Origin: a virus
Length of the DNA stretch: 26,762 bases
Strand: one strand, 5' to 3'
IMG/VR virus record: IMGVR_UViG_3300021961_000529
Location: 1 to 26,762 of that record
Shown: in pieces, positions 1 through 8,946 of the stretch
Numbering within the stretch: position 1 is the stretch's first letter
Layout of the letters: each line of letters starts with the position of its first letter
The notes under the pieces: model-generated
What the model was told of the DNA's origin: nothing
Database searches by the model: none
Seen by the model: only the letters and a program-made list of their open reading frames with translations
Position numbers and translations under genes: made by a program

Positions 1-2014
1 ACGGTAGTGTTGGGGCAATAGCGGGTGCGGCAGGTGTTAGTAAACCAACCGCAGGGGGTGCTACAGCGGCGGCACAACCTGTTCCCATCCAAGGACTATC
101 GCCTACAATTTGTGAAAAACCTTTTAGAAATTCTTGTCCAAGACCAACAACACCGTCTTGGCTTTGGTGCATGAAAATTTCTTGATAAGCCTGTTTGGGG
201 TCTTTACCGTTTACTCCGACTTCATAATGGTAGGCTGACATTAGACCTGACACCGATAAATTCATGCCATTACCAAATGCGTTCTGTTCGCCTGCACCAC
301 CTGTGTATTTAATGAATTTACGCCCTGCGTAACTATCCATTGCAAATTCAGTTACCCAACCGTCATCCTTCCACGTTCCAAATTTTGGAAGTTCATACTT
401 GTAGTTAGTGGTGTTCCAATTACTTAAAATTTCATCTACACGCTTTTCAAGCGCAACCGTGTCTTGGTCAGCGTTAGGCGGGTTGTAGTATTTAAGGTAA
501 AACTCTTTAATTGCTTCTTTGTCGCCTTTAGCAATACGCATAGGCAAAGCCATAGCGTCATCGTTAGGAACACGCTTATCCTTACGAATCAATTCAAATA
601 ACGCCTGACGCACTTCTAGCGGCGCATTGTTAAAGTCTGTTTCTGCCCCCGCATCTGTATCGTCATAGGCTAGTTTGGCTTGTTTGTCTAAGCGCAGTGA
701 CAATGCTTCATATTGTTTTTCAAGATGGATTAGTGCTTCGTCTAGTTTAAGCAGTTCAACCTGTTGTCTTTGAATTTCGCCAATCGTAATAGCAGGATTA
801 GCCGCAACATTTTCAATTTCGGCTTGTTTGGCTTCTATTTGTTGTAGAAGTGCATTTCTGTTACCAACACCTTCGACTACTGCTTGAACGCTTTCACTTA
901 CGTTAACGCGAATTTCTTGTAGTTCAGTCTTTTCAACCTCTGACAATTCGCTGTAATTAAATTGCCCTGTTGTTGAATAATTACCATCCGAAAACTGCGG
1001 TTTAGTGATAGTAAACATCTTAGTAATAACTAGCGCACGTTGTGCATCTAGCGACAACGATGTGGCTTTTGCACCCTTTTGAATATCTGCAACCCAATCA
1101 GGTGCTTTGAAAGTAGGGTTAAATTGTTTACTAAGGTTAAGATATTTATTTGTCAGCGATAACAATTCATCCTGACGTAATTGAAACACACCACCTTTTG
1201 TGCCTGTTTCATTTAAAATATTTCTGTTTGCGCTTTCAATAGGGGAAATAAAAGATACTGCTTCGTTAATAGTATCTACTTGAAAGTCGCTTAATCCATT
1301 GGCTTTCTGAATACCATCTAGCAACGTCAATGTAGCTTCGCCGCTAGTTACCAATGTGTTTAAAACATTAGGGCGTTCTTCTCTTTTTTCTTCTTCACGC
1401 TGTGTAAATTTCTGATTTGGATACAGAACATCTTTTGACAAAATTCTTTCGCCACGTTCAAACAAACCTTTTGATGGGTCACCTGTCCAAAAGCCACCGC
1501 CCATTTTAAGTTGCATTTTTTGAGCATCAGTTAAATCTTCCCATTTATACACTGGTGCTTTGTTTGCTTCTGATTCTGCAATGCTCTTAGCCAATTCCTG
1601 ATTAAACAATGACATTTCAGGCTGATTGACCAATTCGCCACGCATATTCTCTTTGCCGATTAATCCATTGCTATTACCAACAACGGTTGATGTTTCTTTA
1701 TTTGCAATCTCGCCTTCTGTGTTAATTAGGACATTTCCACTTGCAATAGCGTTTTCAGTTAACGTGCCATCAGTTTTTGGTTTAATTACAAGGTTTTTTT
1801 CTGTTTCAACAGTCAGGTTCTTATCCTGCCCTGATAAAAGGGATTCATTAAAATAATCCCATGACTGTTGGGCTATACCGTAATGCGAATTGATTTCAGA
1901 ATCAGAAAATCCTGCCGCCCTCAAAAACGGTCTTTTGCTATTAGTAAAGTTAATGATATGTTCATCACTAAACCCTGCTTGTTTTAACTGTAGGACTGTG
2001 ACGTTATCTACCAT
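1..2014 (-). CDS. Internal virion / ejection protein, T7 gp16-like position, with lytic transglycosylase-like motif (partial, C-terminus beyond left edge)
   Basis: The frame is open from the ATG at 2014 to the left edge, about 671 codons, so the C-terminus is missing. The start overlaps the stop of the upstream gene as TAATG. It follows gp14- and gp15-like genes, the place where T7-like phages put the largest ejection protein, whose N-terminal region in T7 carries a transglycosylase that opens the cell wall during DNA entry. Residues 259-279 contain IESANRN, then ETGTKGGVFQL. This resembles the SLT pattern ES-x-x-N plus TG-x-x-G-x-x-Q, with E260 as candidate catalytic acid and Q278 as the conserved Gln. 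A long Glu/Gln/Leu-rich stretch at about residues 355-425 looks like coiled coil. The motif is inserted about 260 residues in rather than at the extreme N-terminus. The ejection role rests on position and size; the enzyme call rests on one motif. Confidence 0.7.
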   Translation of the reverse strand, partial: MVDNVTVLQLKQAGFSDEHIINFTNSKRPFLRAAGFSDSEINSHYGIAQQSWDYFNESLLSGQDKNLTVETEKNLVIKPKTDGTLTENAIASGNVLINTEGEIANKETSTVVGNSNGLIGKENMRGELVNQPEMSLFNQELAKSIAESEANKAPVYKWEDLTDAQKMQLKMGGGFWTGDPSKGLFERGERILSKDVLYPNQKFTQREEEKREERPNVLNTLVTSGEATLTLLDGIQKANGLSDFQVDTINEAVSFISPIESANRNILNETGTKGGVFQLRQDELLSLTNKYLNLSKQFNPTFKAPDWVADIQKGAKATSLSLDAQRALVITKMFTITKPQFSDGNYSTTGQFNYSELSEVEKTELQEIRVNVSESVQAVVEGVGNRNALLQQIEAKQAEIENVAANPAITIGEIQRQQVELLKLDEALIHLEKQYEALSLRLDKQAKLAYDDTDAGAETDFNNAPLEVRQALFELIRKDKRVPNDDAMALPMRIAKGDKEAIKEFYLKYYNPPNADQDTVALEKRVDEILSNWNTTNYKYELPKFGTWKDDGWVTEFAMDSYAGRKFIKYTGGAGEQNAFGNGMNLSVSGLMSAYHYEVGVNGKDPKQAYQEIFMHQSQDGVVGLGQEFLKGFSQIVGDSPWMGTGCAAAVAPPAVGLLTPAAPAIAPTLP

Positions 2015-3873
2015 TATTCACCTACAACATTAAAGTTTGCGCCGCCTGCATCTGTTGCATTACCTTGTAAGAACAGTGGCAAATTGCTTGAATTGCTAAA
2101 TTTGTTTTTCAACATCCACGCATCAAGACGTGGAAGATATTGTGACATACTTTCGTTTTCTTTTCTTACAGGCACATTAACAACAGTTGGGTTGCTTCTT
2201 AATGTGCTGTTTGCCCAACCTGCCGCATCAATGCCGTATTTACCATCTGTCATCCAATTTGTGTTAATGTATTGCTGTGCGGTTGAATTGAAAGTAGTTT
2301 GAGCGGCATTTACTTTTAAGTCTTTGTAAACTTTAATTATGTCGTTCACTACATAATTTGGACTTTCAGCATTAGCCAACATATTTTCTACGCTATAACC
2401 TTTCTTCTGACCTTCGGCTATAATTCTGTCTAAATTCTGAATAGCCATAAATGCTTCTTGGCTCATTTGACCTGATAAGCTATCCATAAAATTTTGCAGT
2501 TGTTCTAAATTGTTTAAAGAACCACCGTTTGCACTCATGTTAGAAAGTGCCGCAAGTTTGTCAGGTTTTTCACCCATTTCCTTCATAATTGTGCCAACCG
2601 CACGTTTATAAAGCATGGCGTAAGGCGCGTTCCTTGCCTTGATTTTTTCGTCAACAAGTGTGTCCAAAGCCGTCATTGTGTCAGGCGAAATTAACTGACC
2701 GTTAAGCCAAAAATCACGAATGATTGCTTTTTCTTCTACCGTATCAATAACATTTGCAGATATTAAATAACGCAACATACCTTCTGCGGCAATGCCTTGC
2801 TGTGTTTCCCACGGTTTTGTTTTGTCCTTAATGTTGCCAATCGTAGTGAAATACGCATTTTTAAGTGTCAATTTTGCTTCAGGTGATAGCGTATTATCTT
2901 TTTCCAAATCAGTCAGAAAATTTCCATCAGGCTGTCCTGTAGACATTGTAATAATACGGTCAGCAAAACTAATCTTTGAACCGCGTTCTCTATCAGTTCG
3001 TTCACGCTCAAAGAATGTATCTTGTTCACTATCCTTTTCACGATAACTTTTGACAAGACCTCTGCGCAATGGGTCATCAACAGTTAGTTCATTTCCTTGA
3101 ACGTCTGTCATTTTAAAATTAGGGTCAGCGGCTTTGTTCGCCAGTTCGCCCCAATTTATTGCGCTTGTTCCATTTGGTGCTTGTAGCGGTGCTATACCTT
3201 TACTTGATTGATGAAATAGAAAAGCATTATTAGCATATGCTAACATTCCATCACCGTCAGTCTTGTATCGTTGTCCGTCAATAAATTCAGTTTTAGCGTA
3301 ATTGGTTAACGTGTCATCTGTCCAAGTTTGATAAATACTTTGGACTTCTTCAGCGGACGATGCAGTATCTATTTTGTTTTGGGTATTAACCCAAGTCTTA
3401 TCATATTCTCTTTGTGCGTTTACAAGACGCTGTTTTTTGGCTAAAGCACGAATGTTTCTAATGCCTTCAATTCTTCCTAAAGTATGGAATGGCTCATGTT
3501 TTTTCCATGCAACCTCATCATTGTCAAATGCGCCACCTACACCTGTTTTAGTGGCAGTTAATTTATCGTAACTGTCAATAAATTCATTTTCCCATGATTC
3601 CCAATCAGTTCTGCCTGACGTTTCAATTTGGTAAACAAAATCATCGTTGTGCAACAAACTGTCGTTTTTGCCGTTTTCATTTTTAGAAACAAGGTCAAGG
3701 TCACGTAGTTTGGCTTCCATACGAATTTGACTATCCGCATAGGTAGACACTAATTTCATCATGGAATTACCCATGTTTGACATAGTGTCTGTCACGCCCG
3801 TTGTTAGGCTACGCCCACTGTTTACAGGCGAAGAACCTAAATTACCGTCATATCTTGGTATCTTAATCGCCAT
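2014..3873 (-). CDS. Internal virion protein, T7 gp15-like position (619 aa)
   Basis: A 619-residue soluble, charged protein with no signal peptide or membrane segment. It sits between a small gp14-like gene and the large gp16-like gene, the conserved order of the T7-type ejection core (gp14-gp15-gp16). Both ends are coupled to neighbours through TAATG overlaps (3875-3871 and 2016-2012), so the three are probably translated together. The N-terminal 45 residues are Ser/Gly/Asn-rich and the rest looks mostly helical. I recognise no enzymatic motif. By analogy it would be packaged in the head and ejected to help form the trans-envelope channel. The assignment is from gene order and size, not sequence identity. 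Confidence 0.6.
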   Translation of the reverse strand: MAIKIPRYDGNLGSSPVNSGRSLTTGVTDTMSNMGNSMMKLVSTYADSQIRMEAKLRDLDLVSKNENGKNDSLLHNDDFVYQIETSGRTDWESWENEFIDSYDKLTATKTGVGGAFDNDEVAWKKHEPFHTLGRIEGIRNIRALAKKQRLVNAQREYDKTWVNTQNKIDTASSAEEVQSIYQTWTDDTLTNYAKTEFIDGQRYKTDGDGMLAYANNAFLFHQSSKGIAPLQAPNGTSAINWGELANKAADPNFKMTDVQGNELTVDDPLRRGLVKSYREKDSEQDTFFERERTDRERGSKISFADRIITMSTGQPDGNFLTDLEKDNTLSPEAKLTLKNAYFTTIGNIKDKTKPWETQQGIAAEGMLRYLISANVIDTVEEKAIIRDFWLNGQLISPDTMTALDTLVDEKIKARNAPYAMLYKRAVGTIMKEMGEKPDKLAALSNMSANGGSLNNLEQLQNFMDSLSGQMSQEAFMAIQNLDRIIAEGQKKGYSVENMLANAESPNYVVNDIIKVYKDLKVNAAQTTFNSTAQQYINTNWMTDGKYGIDAAGWANSTLRSNPTVVNVPVRKENESMSQYLPRLDAWMLKNKFSNSSNLPLFLQGNATDAGGANFNVVGE

Positions 3874-4319
3874 TAAACTGTTGTCCCATATTTCTTAGCA
3901 TAGTCCATCTTAGATTTGTATGCGCCTGCTGAAGCCGCGCCATCCAATAATGTGCCTACCATTTGATAATTAGCCGATGTTAACTGCCCCTTTAATTCTG
4001 CGCTTGCGGCGGCATTTTTTACCGTTAATCCTTTTTCCAAGAACCACATATCGTTTTCAAATTCTTCTTGGTCTGCGGCGGCAATAAGTAAACTACTTCC
4101 TGTAAATAATTGCGTTCCACTAGCACCACCTCTAGCACGTTGTTCGCTAAGAAGTTTAGTTTGTTCTTTAAGTTTTTTTTGTTTGTCGTAATGATAGTTA
4201 AGTGTGCGCTCGTATTCTTGCCAAGCGGCATTAGCTTTCATTGTTTTTTTCTGTTGTTGGATGCCCATAACGGTTACTGCCGTTGATGCTACCATCGCAG
4301 GAATTACCCACCATGCCAT
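3873..4319 (-). CDS. Small internal virion protein, T7 gp14-like position (148 aa)
   Basis: The protein starts with a hydrophobic N-terminal segment (AWWVIPAMVASTAVTVMG, residues 2-19), followed by a charged helical region around residues 25-65 and an Ala/Gly-rich second half. A short protein with one hydrophobic N-terminal helix, next to two large ejection-protein genes, matches the T7 gp14 class, which inserts in the outer membrane during genome ejection. The stop overlaps the next ATG as TAATG. A run of G (5'-AAGGGGGGCGC on the coding strand, 4322-4332) lies just upstream of the start and can act as ribosome binding site. Function is inferred from position and topology. Confidence 0.6.
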   Translation of the reverse strand: MAWWVIPAMVASTAVTVMGIQQQKKTMKANAAWQEYERTLNYHYDKQKKLKEQTKLLSEQRARGGASGTQLFTGSSLLIAAADQEEFENDMWFLEKGLTVKNAAASAELKGQLTSANYQMVGTLLDGAASAGAYKSKMDYAKKYGTTV

Positions 4320-4334
4320 TATGCGCCCCCCTTC

Positions 4335-6803
4335 CTAATCGCTCGTAACCAATGTGCCTGTGACACCTAGGACTGTCATTGGCAATGGTTGTGCTTGTTC
4401 TATTATTATCTGACCATCTCTATCCCATCCTAAGTTGGTCACCCGTTTGTCGCCTGTAAATTCTTCAATATTCTGCCCAACAGGGGTAGACGAAGTTCTG
4501 AACGGTATTTGGTCACCGTTTATTGCTACACCAACCGTTTTGTATAAACGGACGGTAACTTCATTATACCTTTTTGGACGGGCTTGTGCCGTTCCTGCTT
4601 GCGCCCCTGCTTCTACTCGCATTGTTTTAATCTTACTGATGTATTTCAATCCTATCTCTATACTTTTATACCCCGAATTGGCAGGTAAGTTAACTGTTAT
4701 TTTTCCGTTTGTTACTGTTTGGTTAGGATAAACAGCGTCACCAATTAGGATTTGGACTGATTCGCCTTCTAAATGGTCTAGTCCTGTCACATCTGTAGAC
4801 GAACCATTAACCGTTCCTGATAGGCAGGAATCCATATTTACGGTCTTACTTAGGTATTCAATGTATGCGCGTTTAGTATTGCCAATCGTGCGTTCTACAC
4901 AAAGCCATACTTGGTTTTCTTCGTCTTCAGAAATAGTCGCAACAGACTTGCATTTTGCGGCGGCACGAATATAGTGTGTGCCAGTGCCAGTGCCAATTTG
5001 CACAATCGTGCGGTCTAATGCTTGTTGGTAGGTTTCTGCCAATTCAATCTCATTGGCACTGCGCACTACCACATAATAATCTTTTCCATTTTCAAGACCT
5101 GCAATCTTGGTATTGTTGTTTGCGTCATACGTTACTCTGTCACCTACCGCATAACCATGCCCATTAATCGTGATATAACCGTTGTTTAGCGCGTCTGTTG
5201 TATAGCTAGTTACCGCAGTAGCCGCATTAAACGAATAGCCGTTGTAGCCGCCTATAATGTGCCTGTGCCATGCCACCACGTCTTCTTGACGCTGATAGGT
5301 CATTCCGCACAGTGTTCCGTCTTCACGAACCACCCAATAAATACTTTCAGGTTCTTGTGCATAGGCTACGTCTACCGCGCCGTTGCCTAAGATATGTTCT
5401 GCCAATAGGCACATATCAGGTGCGGCATACGCATCGTCTTCAAACTGATACGCAAATTCACGGATTTTCTTACGCTGTTTCTGCACAAATAGAACCACGT
5501 TACCAATCTGAATTGGTTCTGTAGTCCACCCACCGTAGGTAGTTTGCTGTGTAATCGACACGTTGTCAGGCTTTAGCGGTTCGCCTGTAGGTCTGCCCAC
5601 TTTAAATTCACCACCCGCTGTGCCGACAATTAAGTCACGCGCAGGTGCTAGCCAACGAATTGTGTTAACCCTGTTAGCCGCAATCGTATAGATAAAGGCT
5701 TCTGCCGCTAGTGAAGTTCCTGTGGAAAAGTTTGTGTATAGACCTGATTGTGATGCCCAAATAGTCTGTGGATAAGCTGTAGACCCCGCAAACATTAACC
5801 TTTGTTCAAAGAATGATACGGTTCGTGGGTAACCTGTGTGTTCTGACCATGCACCTAATGACCAATCAGTTGTTGCCGCCGCCGATGACAGTGCTTTTTT
5901 AATCTGCCATGTAACTTGCGTAGGTGAATTGTAGGCTGTAATCACGCCCCAACCTGTAGTCATACGCACTAAACGCCCAACATCGTCAACGTGAAAACCT
6001 GTAAGACCTAATGCGTCAGGAAATAGACCTGATGCTGTTAGCGTTCTTCCTGTGCCTACACCTGTTGCAGATGATGTAAACGTAAAACTTGATGTGTTTT
6101 TATCAAGATATGGACCATCTTCAAATGTTTCGCTAACTAGCGTCCACGATGTATGTCCTGTTCGTGATAGTTTTTTTGGCGGTAGAGTTTCGTGAACAAT
6201 ATACATAACGTCCGCAGACTGCGTATATTGGATTTCATACAGTATACTTTCAGTGATTGGGCTAGCAATCTCGTAAACTTTGTTTGCTGTGCCGCCTGAC
6301 GTATATGCAGTAAAAGATGTCGTATCTATGCCATTTAAAGTAAAGTTATTAGCATCCACAACAGTAATGCGATAACGCCTGCCATTGATGCCGTCCATAC
6401 CAACAACAGCATAAATCCAAATATCGTCACCCGTAGTATATCCATGACCGACAGACGTGACGTTTGCAGGATTTGCTTGTGTAATTGCTGTGATGTTCTT
6501 GGCGGCTTCTGTAATCTGCCCACCATCTTTGTAGAACCTTATATACTGGTCACCAAATTCCAACACGTAGGATTGTTCTACGTTAAATTCAAAAGGAATT
6601 AGACGACATTTCTTTGTGCTGTCTTTTACTTCAGCAACAAATCGCGTTCCATAACGCCGCGTTGCACCCCCTTGAGGGAACACCGTCATGTTTTCTAATG
6701 TTTCTACGCCATTAGAATATTTCTTGAAGTCAGTTTGACCTGCAAGTTTTGGTGTTAGTTCACCCGCTGTAAAGTTTGTTTGAAAAGGATGAACACGTGC
6801 CAT
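4335..6803 (-). CDS. Tail tubular protein B-like / tail hub (822 aa)
   Basis: The N-terminus (FQTNFTAGELTPKLAGQ, then YSNGVETLENMTVFPQGGA) is the typical opening of T7 gp12-like tail tubular B / stabilisation proteins, which form the nozzle of the short tail. It directly follows a tail tubular A gene, with a TAATG overlap. Two inserted segments, about residues 104-175 and 530-610, share a GHGY-x-x-GD start followed by a beta-rich stretch (NGRRYRITVVDANNFTLNGID in the first). This resembles the FCCH-type beta domains often matched in phage tail proteins. They probably form exposed lobes on the nozzle. Length fits the family (about 800 residues). Confidence is high for the tail role and moderate for the domain reading. 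Confidence 0.85.
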   Translation of the reverse strand: MARVHPFQTNFTAGELTPKLAGQTDFKKYSNGVETLENMTVFPQGGATRRYGTRFVAEVKDSTKKCRLIPFEFNVEQSYVLEFGDQYIRFYKDGGQITEAAKNITAITQANPANVTSVGHGYTTGDDIWIYAVVGMDGINGRRYRITVVDANNFTLNGIDTTSFTAYTSGGTANKVYEIASPITESILYEIQYTQSADVMYIVHETLPPKKLSRTGHTSWTLVSETFEDGPYLDKNTSSFTFTSSATGVGTGRTLTASGLFPDALGLTGFHVDDVGRLVRMTTGWGVITAYNSPTQVTWQIKKALSSAAATTDWSLGAWSEHTGYPRTVSFFEQRLMFAGSTAYPQTIWASQSGLYTNFSTGTSLAAEAFIYTIAANRVNTIRWLAPARDLIVGTAGGEFKVGRPTGEPLKPDNVSITQQTTYGGWTTEPIQIGNVVLFVQKQRKKIREFAYQFEDDAYAAPDMCLLAEHILGNGAVDVAYAQEPESIYWVVREDGTLCGMTYQRQEDVVAWHRHIIGGYNGYSFNAATAVTSYTTDALNNGYITINGHGYAVGDRVTYDANNNTKIAGLENGKDYYVVVRSANEIELAETYQQALDRTIVQIGTGTGTHYIRAAAKCKSVATISEDEENQVWLCVERTIGNTKRAYIEYLSKTVNMDSCLSGTVNGSSTDVTGLDHLEGESVQILIGDAVYPNQTVTNGKITVNLPANSGYKSIEIGLKYISKIKTMRVEAGAQAGTAQARPKRYNEVTVRLYKTVGVAINGDQIPFRTSSTPVGQNIEEFTGDKRVTNLGWDRDGQIIIEQAQPLPMTVLGVTGTLVTSD

Positions 6804-7381
6804 TATCTTCTAAAGTCCGTAAATGTATCGGATACAAGGTCTTCAGTAGTTCCTTCTTGTCCGTCTACACTACGTGCTTCAGAAAGTTTTTGTTGATATA
6901 ACTTTTCCATTTGTCCTTGTAATTGGACGCTACCAGTTACAGGGTAAGCCAAATCAACAGCTAACTTTGCTGTTAACACGTCAACGAACATACTGTCGAA
7001 CAAGACCGCATTAGTGACCCGCGCGATATATAGAATCTTTGCTGTGCTTTCGTTGGTAATTAATACCCGCCCAAAAGTAGAATCGTTTTCTATTTTGAAA
7101 TCATAATCGGGGTATTCCATTCCCAACACGCGCAAGCAATATGGGTTTGTAGGTAGTGCATACTGATAGTCATAACCGTATGCAGGTGTTGCTGTTAGTT
7201 TCGTTAGCGTAGCCCGTGTGATTGCAAAATTCCACGGGTGACTTCTTAAAACTGAATCCCTTGCGTCTGCAAAAAAAGCATTACACAAACGGGCGCGTTC
7301 TGTGTCATCAGTTAAAGACGTAATTGGGCTGTCACCCAACCTACGTAGGGCGTTTGAACAAATTGATACGTCTGTAGCCAT
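6803..7381 (-). CDS. Tail tubular protein A-like (T7 gp11 family)
   Basis: The N-terminus (VSICSNALRRLGDSPITSL) and the SHPWNFAITRATL segment near residues 40-54 are hallmarks of the gp11 tail tubular A family, which forms the adaptor ring between portal and nozzle. The 192-residue length matches T7 gp11 (about 196). The gene lies between the capsid group and the gp12-like gene, with its stop overlapping the gp12-like ATG. A strong G/C hairpin (7401-7418) lies in the 48-nt gap upstream, separating it from the decoration-like gene. The identification is firm from both sequence and order. Confidence 0.9.
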   Translation of the reverse strand: MATDVSICSNALRRLGDSPITSLTDDTERARLCNAFFADARDSVLRSHPWNFAITRATLTKLTATPAYGYDYQYALPTNPYCLRVLGMEYPDYDFKIENDSTFGRVLITNESTAKILYIARVTNAVLFDSMFVDVLTAKLAVDLAYPVTGSVQLQGQMEKLYQQKLSEARSVDGQEGTTEDLVSDTFTDFRR

Positions 7382-7400
7382 ATGAACACCTAAGAATGAC

Positions 7401-7418
7401 GGGGGGTTTTACCCCCCC
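7401..7418 (-). terminator. GC-only stem-loop between capsid and tail genes
   Basis: G6 at 7401-7406 and C7 at 7412-7418 flank a five-base loop, giving a six-pair all-G/C stem in the 48-nt gap between the decoration-like gene and the tail tubular A gene. No U-run follows on the coding (minus) strand, so it is not a textbook intrinsic terminator. It may instead pause polymerase, be partially terminating, or protect the 3' end of the abundant capsid mRNA. Capsid and decoration proteins are needed in far more copies than tail proteins, so a leaky barrier here makes sense (inference). Confidence 0.5.
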
Positions 7419-7429
7419 ATCAAGCCCTT

Positions 7430-7894
7430 TTAGTCGGTTACATACAGCATAGTCAACGTGACTTTGCCCGTTGCCGCCGCACCCCCGATAGTAACGGTAA
7501 CTGGCACACCGACTTCGTTTGCATCTGTTACAGAAGCAAAGCCAAGTGCAAGTGTTGCCGCCGCATCTACTACTTGTGCAGAAGTAGAAGCCGCCGCCGC
7601 TTTATACGCCGCCGCCGCCGCTGATACGGCAGAGCCGTTAGAAGCAGTGTGCGCCGCATAACCAACGCTCAAAGTAGTTGATGCACCTAGGGCTTCGTGA
7701 CCTAGTTTAGCACCAACAATTCGTGCGCCATTCGGCAAGTTAAACATTTCTATTACGTCACCACTAGCGGTAGAAGCAGTAGTGTATTCGCCATAAGCGA
7801 CACGCACACGTCCTGCCAATTCGTTAGTGTTGACCTTTTCAGAGGGGTTATTCACAGACCATTTGGTCTTTTGAACAGAGTATATTGTAGCCAT
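7430..7894 (-). CDS. Probable capsid decoration or minor head protein (154 aa)
   Basis: A small Ala-, Val-, Thr- and Gly-rich protein immediately downstream of the major capsid gene (13-nt gap). The pattern of short beta-prone stretches (MFNLPNGARIVGAKL, then TTLSVGYAAH, ending in VTVTIGG and KVTLTMLYVTD) is what one sees in small all-beta structural proteins. Residues about 85-120 are extremely Ala-rich. Similar genes sit behind the capsid gene in many marine podophages. I infer a head-surface or head-fibre role from position and composition. No named family is certain. Confidence 0.55.
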   Translation of the reverse strand: MATIYSVQKTKWSVNNPSEKVNTNELAGRVRVAYGEYTTASTASGDVIEMFNLPNGARIVGAKLGHEALGASTTLSVGYAAHTASNGSAVSAAAAAYKAAAASTSAQVVDAAATLALGFASVTDANEVGVPVTVTIGGAAATGKVTLTMLYVTD

Positions 7895-7907
7895 TTTCTA
7901 CTCCCCC

Positions 7908-8768
7908 TTATTCTGAACAAGCGACTTCAACGACTTTTTCGTCTTCTACTCGCGTAGCACCGATAGTCATTGAAAGAAACACTTGAGTTGCATAATTCTT
8001 GTCTGCACGTTCAGAAATCCTAGTGGATACATCTGCACCTACAGCAAGCCCGATACCTGAACGGCAAAAAGCCAATACTGAACGGTTACCGCTACCATCT
8101 AAAGCAAGACGTTCGGTTCGGATAAAGTTGAAACCTAGAAAAGTTCCAATTTGACCCTGAACCAAAGCCTTAACAGACGCATAGTCTGCTGAAGTGATTT
8201 TGGTTTCGTTTAGCATATTGGTCATTTGCTTACTGGTCACAATCATAAACCGTGGTTCGTCAGGGTCTACATCGTTACCGTCCAAGATTTCCTTGGCTTC
8301 GATAAGTTTTGCGATAGTAAGACCTGCACCGCCAACAGCGATTTTTTGTGCCGCAGGTAATGCAATAGATGTGCCGCCGCTGACACCGCCAAAGGCGTTG
8401 CCTGAAGCCGCCGCAATTACTGCATCGTCCATTGCTCGACCCATAGCCCATGCACCTGCCATAGCGTATTCGCTTTGGGGTGAAATAAGCATACGGACCT
8501 TATCTTCTTGGTCAATCAGGTCTGCCCAATCATAGTCATCCATAGTGACTTTACGTCTACTATGGGGTGTGTCCATGCGTGGCGTATCTGCGTGACGTGA
8601 TGTGCGTTTCTGTGCCGCTACAGAGCCGATACGTTCAAAGTAATGCGATTTCCCTGTTACTGTTTCAGTTCTTACCGCATCCCTCAAACGTGAACCTTTC
8701 TGTTGCGCCAAGTGAAACACATTGCTTTTGTATTGTTCTACAAAAGCGGTAGTGATTTGCACTGACAT
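7908..8768 (-). CDS. Major capsid protein (286 aa)
   Basis: It lies after scaffold and before tail genes. The N-terminal region (TAFVEQYKSNVFHLAQQ at residues 6-22, then a Lys/Arg-rich stretch with HADTPRMDTPHSRR) and the later TIGATRVEDEKVVEV ending resemble the phage capsid family used by many marine podophages; the fold is presumably HK97-like. The ribosome binding site is very strong (GGAAGGAG, about seven bases before the ATG), as expected for the most abundant virion protein. A 178-nt untranslated leader precedes it. Length is short for T7 gp10 (about 345) but normal for this marine family. Confidence 0.85.
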   Translation of the reverse strand: MSVQITTAFVEQYKSNVFHLAQQKGSRLRDAVRTETVTGKSHYFERIGSVAAQKRTSRHADTPRMDTPHSRRKVTMDDYDWADLIDQEDKVRMLISPQSEYAMAGAWAMGRAMDDAVIAAASGNAFGGVSGGTSIALPAAQKIAVGGAGLTIAKLIEAKEILDGNDVDPDEPRFMIVTSKQMTNMLNETKITSADYASVKALVQGQIGTFLGFNFIRTERLALDGSGNRSVLAFCRSGIGLAVGADVSTRISERADKNYATQVFLSMTIGATRVEDEKVVEVACSE

Positions 8769-8946
8769 AATCAGTTCTCCTTCCGTTTAAGTTACAAAAT
8801 AGTCTTTCGACTGCTTTACGGTTTTTGTCCTATAAAGGGAAACCTCATCACTTACGGTGACTAATCGGATTGTTAAGGCATCACGCCCACCACACAGATT
8901 GTCCTTTCGGTTCTGACGTAGTTAGGTAACTATACCATATAAATAG
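8769..8946 (-). promoter_or_regulatory. Structured leader of the capsid gene
   Basis: This is the longest gap inside the late gene block. On the coding strand it holds several small hairpins. TAACTAT/ATAGTTA arms (8927-8933 and 8943-8949) straddle the scaffold stop. A TCAC/GTGA stem lies at 8848-8851 and 8857-8860. An AGTC-GAAA-GACT stem with a GNRA-type tetraloop lies at 8801-8812. The very strong capsid ribosome binding site follows. I find no convincing -35/-10 pair. The region may be an mRNA processing or stabilising leader that raises capsid yield (inference). Confidence 0.45.

Noticed and set aside
7458-7661. Ala-rich plus-strand frame opposite the decoration-like gene
   Set aside because: A shadow of GCC/GGC-rich codons; no ribosome binding site and unlike any family.
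8769-8946. Sigma70 promoter in the capsid leader
   Set aside because: TATAGT at about 8931-8936 on the minus strand has no acceptable -35; only hairpins are supported.
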